Source of the DNA: an uncultured Lachnospiraceae bacterium | Lineage (GTDB): Bacteria; Bacillota; Clostridia; Lachnospirales; Lachnospiraceae | Direction: 5' to 3' | NCBI GenBank assembly: GCA_910578555.1 | Contig: CAJTPS010000027.1 | Span: 1-50,657, forward strand | DNA length: 50,657 nt | Shown: in pieces, positions 1 to 7,363 of the stretch | How the letters are laid out: the number at the start of each line of letters is the position of its first letter | Numbering within the stretch: the first letter of the stretch is position 1 | The notes under the pieces: generated by a model | What the model was told of the DNA's origin: nothing | Database searches by the model: none | The model's input: the letters and a program-made list of their open reading frames with translations, nothing else | Position numbers and translations under genes: made by a program

Positions 1-212
1 GTCTGGATGATCAGGGCTCCTAACGCCATCCGAAATGGCTTGGCAACATTACCCGTACCACTCGGGAACAGTCTGGCATATTTTACTTCAAATTCATCCC
101 ATGGGATTCGGTCAGCCAGTTTGATCCAGCGGTTATCCGAGTTCATGTGGAGTCCCATAGGCTGGTTGAAATCGAGAAACGAGTGGTGTAACTTGTTAAT
201 AGGTTTGTACAT
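1..212 (-). CDS. IS5/IS1182-like transposase, N-terminal part (cut by window edge)
   Basis: The minus strand reads an open frame from an ATG at 212-210 to the window edge, giving 70 residues. It contains NRWIKLADRIPWDEFEVKYA followed by a GNVAKPFRMALGALIIQ-like segment. This pattern (IPWDxxExxYAxxF, then a basic stretch and RMALGALIIQ) is typical of the N-terminal DUF772 domain of IS5/IS1182-type DDE transposases. An AAAGGGG ribosome binding site lies about 8 bases before the ATG. The catalytic DDE region would lie outside the window, so I cannot tell whether the element is intact. The plus-strand frame at 7-249 is its antisense shadow. Confidence 0.8.
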   Translation of the reverse strand, partial: MYKPINKLHHSFLDFNQPMGLHMNSDNRWIKLADRIPWDEFEVKYARLFPSGTGNVAKPFRMALGALIIQ

Positions 213-755
213 TGATTTAGCCCCTTTATACATAAAATATGCAGAATAACTGCAAGAAAAACGGTTTGATTTTATCAAAATCCTTGCAGGTATTATACCA
301 TAAAATGCGGTAAAAGTCGATAAAATCAAGTGTTTTAAACCTAATCAGCAGACACTAAATATTGCAGATTTTCCCCTAAACTCATATTTTCCTCCATTTC
401 GAAGCGTTTTCCGCTCTTTGATTTTTTCATGCCGTTTTAATGGAACACATCATTTATTTTCAGTCGGCATAGTAAGTTGTTAGTATCAACCGGCCGGTTA
501 CTGTAATATATATTAGAAAAACATGGATGTAAACGCTATCAATTTCATGTTGCTTTTCGGTTTTTTCATGTAAATCACAGGTTGCAATGTCTTAAATACG
601 GGATTTTTCAATCATATTTTAATATTTTGAATTTGAAGTGGCAAGTCATGAGTTTATAGGTAGAACCATGTTAATGCATATATCCACAGTGTGCATTTGC
701 TGCACGATGTTTCACAATGGAACGCAGCCTGGTAATATATTATAGTTTAGTTTTT
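213..755. other. AT-rich intergenic region upstream of the IS transposase, no gene seen
   Basis: No convincing coding frame lies between the transposase start and the promoter of the Cys-rich gene. The part nearest the transposase (about 250-330) contains inverted repeats and probably includes the outer end of the insertion element. The rest is AT-rich with no recognisable regulatory family. Confidence 0.5.
250..329. repeat. Nested inverted repeats at the probable IS end
   Basis: CTGCAAG at 250-256 pairs with CTTGCAG at 283-289. TTGATTTTATC at 266-276 is the exact reverse complement of GATAAAATCAA at 319-329. Their position just upstream of the transposase start suggests IS terminal or regulatory sequence. 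The element's true boundary cannot be set without the other end. Confidence 0.45.
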
Positions 756-784
756 TTGATAATCTGGAAAATAAGTGTTAAAAT
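756..784 (+). promoter_or_regulatory. Sigma-A-type promoter of the Cys-rich small gene
   Basis: TTGATA at 756-761 and TAAAAT at 779-784 are separated by exactly 17 bases. They sit about 45 bases before the likely start codon of the next gene. Confidence 0.6.
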
Positions 785-827
785 AAATATTGTAATTATT
801 CAGTCAGATAAAGGATAATTGAAGATA

Positions 828-1172
828 ATGAAGAAACAGATAGACGGCCAGATCAATTTATTTGATTATATATCGGAAGAAGAAAAGAAAAGTACCGATC
901 AGGATAAACAGAGTCATTCAGAAGAAAATCAAACAAGTAAAGAGAAGGATACTTTAATTGGTTTCTATCAGGAATGTGCCATGTGCTGGTGCAGTACATG
1001 TCGGTACAATGAGAAAGGACAGGCTGTTTCCCGGGATTTTGCCGGAGTAAAAAAGCCGTGTCCTTCCTGTTATTTCTGTATAAAACAGAAAAAAGCGGAG
1101 ATCTGTGAGATCGGTTCTTATGAGAATGGCTGTAAACTGCGGGCGGAAGAAGAAGGAATCATACCGGAATAA
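828..1172 (+). CDS. Small Cys-rich protein with a QINLF clamp-binding-like motif
   Basis: I do not recognise a named family. Starting at the ATG at 828 the protein has 114 residues; a TTG at 819, closer to the AAAGG at 810-814, is an alternative start. Residues 8-12 read QINLF, which fits the QxxLF beta sliding clamp-binding motif and is followed by an acidic, Lys/Gln-rich linker. The second half holds nine cysteines arranged as CAMCWCSTC, then CPSCYFC, then two single cysteines, so a zinc- or Fe-S-binding fold is likely. A DNA-associated role tied to replication or repair is an inference from the motif alone. The gene stands alone with its own promoter. Confidence 0.7.
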   Translation: MKKQIDGQINLFDYISEEEKKSTDQDKQSHSEENQTSKEKDTLIGFYQECAMCWCSTCRYNEKGQAVSRDFAGVKKPCPSCYFCIKQKKAEICEIGSYENGCKLRAEEEGIIPE

Positions 1173-1213
1173 CAGAATATGCCGCAGTATTTCCATTAAT
1201 CAAAAGATATGAA

Positions 1214-1816
1214 TTACATAATTTTCTCGAAATCTTCTACACCGTGTTTACACCATGGACATATGAAATCCGGGGGAAGCTCTTCTCCCTCATAGACGTA
1301 ACCGCATACTACACAGCGCCATCCTTTGGCGGAGGAAGCAGTCGGCTGCGGTTTTACAAATTCATGATAGAAAGAATAAGTCATTGCCTTTTCACCGGAA
1401 AGAATTTCACAATCTGTCACTGTGGCAAGGAAGAGCATGTGAGTTCCAAAATCAAAACTGTTTACAACTTTACAGTCTAAAAAGGCGGTAGTATGTTCTT
1501 TTAAGTAAGGAAGCTCCTGTTTCGTCATGGCAAAAGGATAATCTATAAATTTGTCAGTATTTCTGCCGCTTTGAAATCCAAAATGCTGAAAGAGTGAAAA
1601 AGGTGCAGTCTCGGATAATACGGAAACAGATAAAGTACCGGATTTCTGAATTAATTCACAGGTTAAGTTGTCTTTATTGATGGCAACAACAATCTGTTTG
1701 GGATTATCTGTAACTTGTGTAACTGTATTGATGATGCATCCGTTCATTTTCTTATCATACTTCGCAGAGACAACATAAAGACCATAGGATAATTGAAATA
1801 ATGCTTTTGGATTCAT
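1214..1816 (-). CDS. Flavin reductase-rubredoxin fusion (high molecular weight rubredoxin type)
   Basis: This 200-residue protein has two domains. Residues 1 to about 155 match the FMN-binding flavin reductase-like fold, beginning NPKALFQLSYGLYVVSA. Residues 166-200 are a rubredoxin with the iron ligands C168, C171, C186 and C189 in CVVCGY and CPWCKHG. Proteins with this layout, such as Moorella Hrb, pass electrons from NAD(P)H through FMN and rubredoxin to flavodiiron proteins that reduce O2 or NO in anaerobes. No flavodiiron gene is adjacent here. An AAAGGAA ribosome binding site precedes the ATG. The gene is divergent from the MATE exporter gene. Confidence 0.9.
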   Translation of the reverse strand: MNPKALFQLSYGLYVVSAKYDKKMNGCIINTVTQVTDNPKQIVVAINKDNLTCELIQKSGTLSVSVLSETAPFSLFQHFGFQSGRNTDKFIDYPFAMTKQELPYLKEHTTAFLDCKVVNSFDFGTHMLFLATVTDCEILSGEKAMTYSFYHEFVKPQPTASSAKGWRCVVCGYVYEGEELPPDFICPWCKHGVEDFEKIM

Positions 1817-1909
1817 GAGGGATTCCTTTCTGTGGAGATTTATTATGAATGATAGATAGTATGTGCAGAATATTAATAAATATGCAGGAAAGAGAGGCAG
1901 GCATTTTTG

Positions 1910-3259
1910 ATGAAATTTGCGAATGCTGACGAAAAAAGAATATATATGACAGAAGAACCTGTAAGAAAGCTGGTCTGTACTCTTGCGGTACCGACGATCT
2001 TAAGTATGCTGGTCACTTCTTTCTATAATATGGCGGATACTTTTTTTGTTGGAAAACTGGATACACAGTCCACAGCTGCTGTCGGGGTAGCTTTTTCTCT
2101 TATGGCGGTGATACAGGCAGTGGGATTCCTGTTTGGCCACGGATCGGGTAACTATATTTCGAGACAATTAGGTGCGGGTAATATGGAAGAAGCAGAGAAA
2201 ATGTCTTCAGTCGGATTTTTTACGTCTTTTTTTGCAGGTGTTGTAATTATGATGGGATGTATCTGCTTCATAACGCCGCTTTCCTATGCGCTCGGTTCCA
2301 CGCCTACGATTATGCCTTATACGGTAATTTATCTGAGAATTATTCTGGTTGGCGCGCCTGCGATGACAGCGTCACTGGTTCTGAACAATCAGATGCGCTT
2401 TCAGGGAAGTGCATTTTATGCAATGATTGGAATCGTATCGGGTGCGGTAATTAATATCGTGTTAGACCCGATTCTGATCTTTGGTTGTAACATGGGAATA
2501 GCAGGGGCAGCGCTTGCGACGACGATCAGTCAGTATTTAAGCTTTATTTTTCTGCTGATTATGGTGACAAAAGGCGGTAATATACGGATACGCTTCTGTA
2601 ATATGAAGCCCAGCCTGCATTTCTATAAGGAAATCATACGAGGCGGGATTCCCGCATTATTCAGACAGGGTCTTGCAAGCGTAGCTACCATTTGTCTGAA
2701 TCATGCTGCGAGTGTATACGGGGATGCTGCGATTGCCGGCATGTCTATTGTGTCCCGCATTATGATGTTTGCCAATTCGGCGTTGATCGGATTTGGCCAG
2801 GGATTTCAGCCGGTATGCGGATTTAATTACGGAGCAGGAAAATATAAGAGAGTGCTGGAAGCCTATTGGTTTTGTGTGAAGTTTGCCCTTGTGGTGCTTC
2901 TGGGCCTGGCTGTGGTAGTCTATGCCATTGCGCCGCAGCTTGTTACGGTATTTCGACGGGATGACGCGGAGGTTATCACGGTCGGTACTGCGGCGCTTCG
3001 ATATTCTGTTCTTTCCTTTCCTTTGAGTGCATGGATTATTATGTGTAATATGATGTTACAGTCGATTGGCAAAGGCGTGAAAGCTTCTATTGTATCTTCG
3101 GCGAGACAGGGAATATTCTTTCTGCCTCTGATTGCGATTCTGCCGCATTTCTTCGGGCTTACGGGGGTCGAGGTCTGTCAGGCGGTGTCCGATGTCTGTG
3201 CGCTGACCGTATCGATTCCACTCGGAATGAGTGTGATCAGGGAGATGCAGAATGCCTGA
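1910..3259 (+). CDS. MATE family multidrug/Na+ antiporter
   Basis: A 449-residue polytopic membrane protein with about 12 transmembrane segments, the usual MATE length. The family-typical opening (MTEEPVRKLVCTLAVPTILS, then a TSFYNMADTFFVGKL-like stretch) and the later GFGQGFQPVCGFNYGAGKY are clear MATE signatures of the MepA-like branch. Such proteins export cationic drugs or toxic metabolites in exchange for Na+ or H+. I chose the ATG at 1910 over the TTG immediately before it. A GGAAAGAGAGG stretch lies upstream. The substrate cannot be deduced, and no MarR or other regulator is adjacent. Confidence 0.9.
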   Translation: MKFANADEKRIYMTEEPVRKLVCTLAVPTILSMLVTSFYNMADTFFVGKLDTQSTAAVGVAFSLMAVIQAVGFLFGHGSGNYISRQLGAGNMEEAEKMSSVGFFTSFFAGVVIMMGCICFITPLSYALGSTPTIMPYTVIYLRIILVGAPAMTASLVLNNQMRFQGSAFYAMIGIVSGAVINIVLDPILIFGCNMGIAGAALATTISQYLSFIFLLIMVTKGGNIRIRFCNMKPSLHFYKEIIRGGIPALFRQGLASVATICLNHAASVYGDAAIAGMSIVSRIMMFANSALIGFGQGFQPVCGFNYGAGKYKRVLEAYWFCVKFALVVLLGLAVVVYAIAPQLVTVFRRDDAEVITVGTAALRYSVLSFPLSAWIIMCNMMLQSIGKGVKASIVSSARQGIFFLPLIAILPHFFGLTGVEVCQAVSDVCALTVSIPLGMSVIREMQNA

Positions 3260-3306
3260 TCGCAGTGTGATTTTTCCGTGAAGCAGATTCGGCAGTTTGG
3301 CCGGGA

Positions 3307-4914
3307 TCAATCATTCAATTTATCGATATATTTTTGGGCGGTATACACAGAGAAATTAAAGTTTCGAATGTGCATATCATTTGAGAGTTCTTCCATATTA
3401 CGATAATATCGGTAAAGCCATAATAATTCTTCCGGAATATTATCTTCTTTATAATATATTTCCGTATCATCTGTGTCTTGCGCAGATGCAAAGGATGCAA
3501 ATCCGAACGGCGGAAGATATGGATTCTTATTTTTGTTCAACAGGATTGGTGCGGCATCAGCGGATAATCTGCGTAAGTATTTCTGATTGTCCCTGATATC
3601 ATAGTCGTCCAGATACTCTAAATGTTCCGGTACCAGATTGTATCTGGCGATCCAGTAGTCCGGATGTGAGAAGGACAGTCCGATATAGAATACGGTTACA
3701 ATGACCATACTGTAGGTAAACAGCGGAAATCTGTTTCTGTATATGAAAACCGTGACGCCCGCCATTAACAGGAATATGACTGTCAGTGACCAGAGCACGA
3801 AGATCCGCAGGAAGGTGAGGTTATAACGGTTAATGTACATAATCATCCGCAGTGCACTGGACAGGATCATGATAAAAGTACAGCCGCTGATCACCGTCAG
3901 AATCAGTTTCAGTGCCGTATTTTCCCGAAAAAGATACAGACAGATCAGTACGATTATGAGATTCAGAATGCAGACCGTAAGCAGCTGGAAGAATCCTTCC
4001 CTGGCATAACTGGAGTAAGTGTAACCTTCCGGAAGTTTCATATTTCCGATGAAAAGGTACAGGATCTGTATCACACTGAATAACAGGTAGATAACAGAAA
4101 GCGCTGCCGTGATAATGATGGCGATAACCGGTTCTAAGGTTCTGAGGTCAGGCGTTTCTTCTTTCACTTCCTTCATACTGAGTGCGGCGTAAACTGCATA
4201 AGAGACAAAGAACGCTGCAAGAGTCATAAAGAAAGTTCCGAAGATCGTCTCAAGATTAACGGCATCCAGAATACGGGAAAAAATGTTTGCAAAAACTGCA
4301 TCGGCGCTGGCAAGCAGGCCCGTTATAATAAGAAGCAGAGGAACTGTTATGGCAATCCCGATCAAAACCGGCAGAAGATAACTTTTTTTGCCCTCTTTAT
4401 TTTTCTTGCGCATGTCGGCATAAGATATCATGTCTGTTAAGGGGCGGGCGGCACAGATTAAAATCGTACCGATCGTCTGCATAACCGCACAGAAATATTT
4501 GGGAAAATTCCATTCTTTATTCTGATAAAAAGTGTGAAGCATCAAAATAAAAGCAAGTAGAAAAATACCGCATTTATTCATTAGTAATATCTGCTCTGAA
4601 CTTGTAAGACAGATGGAAATACCTAACAGTACGATGCTAACGATATAGAAAACGCTGTCTTTTTTGTAAGGAACCCCTAACTTTCGCGTAGAGCAGAAGA
4701 AATAGCAAAGGGTTCCGGCGACGAAAAAAGGGTAGGTAATGCCGGAAGTATTTTTATACAGACAGAAGGTATAGAAAACGGCGTAGAGCAGACTTCCGAT
4801 ACCAAAGAAGGAAAAGTGTTCCTTCTTTGTTTTCGTGTAAATGGTGTCCTCTTTTTTCGGTATCCCGGTCTGATTAGCATATGGCTGGTTGTTGTATGGG
4901 TTATTCTGTTCCAT
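3307..4914 (-). CDS. DUF4173 domain polytopic membrane protein
   Basis: A 535-residue protein with a hydrophilic, Asn/Tyr/Gln-rich N-terminus of about 35 residues, then some 12-13 hydrophobic segments and a soluble C-terminal tail of about 120 residues. The central ICAARPLTDMISY region and overall layout match DUF4173 membrane proteins, whose function is not established. An AAAGGAG site precedes the ATG and lies inside the upstream XRE gene; the two frames overlap by 14 bases, so they are probably translationally coupled. The gene is last in a three-gene minus-strand operon (DUF2975, XRE, DUF4173) and converges on the MATE gene. Confidence 0.85.
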   Translation of the reverse strand: MEQNNPYNNQPYANQTGIPKKEDTIYTKTKKEHFSFFGIGSLLYAVFYTFCLYKNTSGITYPFFVAGTLCYFFCSTRKLGVPYKKDSVFYIVSIVLLGISICLTSSEQILLMNKCGIFLLAFILMLHTFYQNKEWNFPKYFCAVMQTIGTILICAARPLTDMISYADMRKKNKEGKKSYLLPVLIGIAITVPLLLIITGLLASADAVFANIFSRILDAVNLETIFGTFFMTLAAFFVSYAVYAALSMKEVKEETPDLRTLEPVIAIIITAALSVIYLLFSVIQILYLFIGNMKLPEGYTYSSYAREGFFQLLTVCILNLIIVLICLYLFRENTALKLILTVISGCTFIMILSSALRMIMYINRYNLTFLRIFVLWSLTVIFLLMAGVTVFIYRNRFPLFTYSMVIVTVFYIGLSFSHPDYWIARYNLVPEHLEYLDDYDIRDNQKYLRRLSADAAPILLNKNKNPYLPPFGFASFASAQDTDDTEIYYKEDNIPEELLWLYRYYRNMEELSNDMHIRNFNFSVYTAQKYIDKLND

Positions 4915-5146
4915 TAGAATCTCCTTTCTCAGTAGAATCCTCGTCCTCTACATACTGCAATAGATCGCCAGGCTGACATTCCAGTGCCTTACAGATCTCA
5001 TTCAGGGTAGAAAGCCGGATTGCTTTTGCCTTATTATTTTTTAAGATGGACAGATTCGCAAGGGTAATGTCAATTTCGCCTGCCAGTTCGGTCAGTCCTT
5101 TCTTGCGTTTCGCCATCATAACATCAAGATTGATAATGATTGCCAT
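4901..5146 (-). CDS. Small XRE-family HTH regulator (YozG-like)
   Basis: An 81-residue DNA-binding protein that is essentially one Cro/CI helix-turn-helix. The segment LTELAGEIDITLANLSILKN corresponds to the HTH and LSTLNEICKALECQPGDLLQ to the following helices, as in YozG-like regulators. The start at 5146 is fixed by AGGAGG six bases upstream; an upstream in-frame Met at 5179 has no such site. It lies between a DUF2975 gene and an overlapping DUF4173 gene, an arrangement in which this regulator is usually paired with DUF2975, perhaps as an autoregulated membrane-stress module (inference). Confidence 0.88.
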   Translation of the reverse strand: MAIIINLDVMMAKRKKGLTELAGEIDITLANLSILKNNKAKAIRLSTLNEICKALECQPGDLLQYVEDEDSTEKGDSNGTE

Positions 5147-5219
5147 GGGCGGCCTCCTTGTTGTCAATCGCCGGATCACGAATTGTTCGTGTCAACAGAG
5201 ATCAATGAATAAATGTGTA

Positions 5220-5666
5220 TTAAATGGTCAGATCGTTCTCCAGCTTATAGGTGACGGCTTTATCAAAGACGCCTGCCAGAACTTTGCTGAACAGTCCGGC
5301 AATGACAAAGACCAGTATGATGATCAGAACGGCGGGCGTGAGATAGATAAACAGCCGGCATGCGGTGATCACTGCGATAAAGAAGCTGTAGATACTCATT
5401 TTCTCAAGACGAATGACATTCTCCCTGACGAAACAGTCATCACGGATCACAGTCAGAAACATCTTACGAAGCTGTTGTATAATCAGAATAGCAAAAATTC
5501 CCGATAACATGAAGATTACGCACATAGAGTAGTAATTCTCTTTAAAATATACATTGTATCTTCCATAATACCTGAAACTTAAGGGAAGCGTCAGGGTGAC
5601 GATGATTCCGGAATAAAACATGAAATCCAGCAGGTATTTGGTAAACAGGGTAAGCTTATCTTTCAT
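5220..5666 (-). CDS. DUF2975 membrane protein
   Basis: A 148-residue protein with four predicted transmembrane segments (about residues 10-32, 45-65, 90-108 and 110-132) and a short cytoplasmic tail. The pattern FVRENVIRLEKM between helices two and three is typical of DUF2975, a family encoded next to small YozG-like XRE regulators in Clostridia and Bacilli. AAGGATGG lies upstream of the ATG. It is the first gene of the minus-strand operon, 73 bases before the XRE gene. Its function is unknown; a membrane partner controlling the regulator is a guess from context. Confidence 0.82.
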   Translation of the reverse strand: MKDKLTLFTKYLLDFMFYSGIIVTLTLPLSFRYYGRYNVYFKENYYSMCVIFMLSGIFAILIIQQLRKMFLTVIRDDCFVRENVIRLEKMSIYSFFIAVITACRLFIYLTPAVLIIILVFVIAGLFSKVLAGVFDKAVTYKLENDLTI

Positions 5667-6000
5667 ACGGTTGTACCATCCTTATGCATTATTAACGGAT
5701 ACGTTATCCCGCTGCATGCAGCAAATGACAGCGGCATATGAGATATGTATCTGTTCCTTGTAAGCCTACTGTAGCACTCTCAAAAATGAAAGTCAATAAA
5801 AATTTATCGAATTACAATAAATTATTATTATTTTGCAATAATAGAAGTAATTTTCAACCAGTGATTGAATTTATGGACGAACTTCTTCGTTTTGATGATT
5901 GTATACCGGATGCACATTAGAGTATGCTGTAATATATCAGGGTTACAGTTTGGTTTTATATTGTTTTGCATATTCAAATCAAAAGAAAGGGGCACAAGCG
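5667..6000. other. AT-rich divergent intergenic region, no gene seen
   Basis: This stretch separates the DUF2975 operon from the XRE-PurM gene. It must hold promoters for both directions but I could not assign a clean -35/-10 pair. It contains an AT-rich run around 5800-5850 that can form a weak hairpin. The short frames covering it lack ribosome binding sites and recognisable sequence, so I do not call genes. Confidence 0.5.
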
Positions 6001-7251
6001 ATGACAGACAGTATCAGGATCGGTAATTTTATTATGCGTAAACGTAAGGAGGCAGGACTCACCCAGCAGCAGCTGGCGGACAAGCTGAACATTTCTTTTC
6101 AGGCAGTCTCTAAGTGGGAAACAGGCAACGCTTATCCGAATGTGGAGCTTCTGTGTGATCTGGCAACGATTCTTTGTGTGACAACAGATGAGATCCTTAC
6201 GGGAAATGAGAAAGCGGCGGACGGGCTTTCTTACAGTAAAGCAGGCGTGGATATCGCCTATACGGACACGATCAAGCGGGAGATGGCGGAGCACTTGCGG
6301 ACGGAAGACAGAAGAGTATTGAATAAGATGGGTGCTTTTGCATCTTTATATGATATTTATTTTCCATCTATGAGACAACCGGTTCTTGTCCTGAAGTCGG
6401 AAGAGCCGGGTTCCAAGCAGAAACTGGCAATGGAATACGGATATACAGAGTCTGTCTGTCATGATATGATCAATCATCTCGTGAATGATATTATTGTCAT
6501 GGGTGCAAAGCCCCTTGCGGTATTGGATACGATCGTGTGCGGCAATGCGGAGAAGGATACGATCAAGAGTCTGGTAAAAGGAATTGCGGATGCCTGCCGG
6601 GATAATGATTGTACTCTGGTGGGCGGCGAGACGTCTATTCAACCGCTCGTAGTGGATGCCGGCGTCTATGTTTTAACTTCCGCTATTGCGGGGATTGTAG
6701 AAAAGAAAGATGTAATTGACGGGTCGGCGGTTCAGGATGGAGACGTAGTGCTGGCTGTAGCATCGAATGGACTGCACACCAATGGATATTCACTCGTAAG
6801 GATGCTGATGGACAGAATGCCGCAGATTAAACTGGATCAGATCGACGGTATGACCTTTATCGAGCAGATTATGAAGCCGCATACGCCATACTATAAAGCG
6901 GTCAGGGGATTATTCGGTAAAGGTATAATGCACGGTATGGCACATATTACCGGCGGAGGAATTAAAGGCAATCTTGGACGCGTCATCCCGGAGGGACTGA
7001 CGGCGCAGATTGATTTATCGAAGATCCGTCTGCTGCCGATTTTCAAATATATCAGGAAAAGCGGTAATATCAGCGACGAGGAGATGTTTCGCACCTTTAA
7101 CTGCGGTGCAGGACTGTGTATTGTGGTACAGGAGAAGGATGCGGCAGCAGTCATGCGTCATATTTCGGAATATTATGACTGTTATGAGATTGGCAGGATA
7201 CGGTGCGGTGAGGAAAAAGTTGTCTTCATGAACCGTCCTGAGTGGATATAG
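6001..7251 (+). CDS. XRE HTH domain fused to a PurM-like (AIR synthase-related) domain
   Basis: A 416-residue fusion. Residues 7-65 form an XRE helix-turn-helix (LTQQQLADKLNISFQAVSKW, then ETGNAYPNVELLCDLATIL). From about residue 75 the protein follows PurM (phosphoribosylformylglycinamidine cyclo-ligase): YSKAGVDI near 80, LVGGETS near 207, GLHTNGYSLVR and MAHITGGGIKGNL. The phosphate-binding loop that normally reads TDGVGTK is replaced by SEEPGSK near 133, so cyclo-ligase activity is doubtful. I infer a regulator whose PurM fold binds a purine-pathway ligand or ATP. The start at 6001 has AAAGGGG upstream; the frame extends to 5899 without support. It is unlinked to other pur genes here. Confidence 0.85.
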   Translation: MTDSIRIGNFIMRKRKEAGLTQQQLADKLNISFQAVSKWETGNAYPNVELLCDLATILCVTTDEILTGNEKAADGLSYSKAGVDIAYTDTIKREMAEHLRTEDRRVLNKMGAFASLYDIYFPSMRQPVLVLKSEEPGSKQKLAMEYGYTESVCHDMINHLVNDIIVMGAKPLAVLDTIVCGNAEKDTIKSLVKGIADACRDNDCTLVGGETSIQPLVVDAGVYVLTSAIAGIVEKKDVIDGSAVQDGDVVLAVASNGLHTNGYSLVRMLMDRMPQIKLDQIDGMTFIEQIMKPHTPYYKAVRGLFGKGIMHGMAHITGGGIKGNLGRVIPEGLTAQIDLSKIRLLPIFKYIRKSGNISDEEMFRTFNCGAGLCIVVQEKDAAAVMRHISEYYDCYEIGRIRCGEEKVVFMNRPEWI

Positions 7252-7363
7252 ATTTTAATCTATGTCATGTATTTAATATTTTATGAACAGATCTGATATT
7301 TCTTCCCCAAAAAAATCGGTAAAATTATTAAAAATACTGACTATATAGGGAGAAGGAGGATCT

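Noticed and set aside
5738..5920. Small plus-strand gene of 60 codons before the XRE-PurM gene
   Set aside because: No ribosome binding site, no recognisable sequence and AT-rich intergenic composition.
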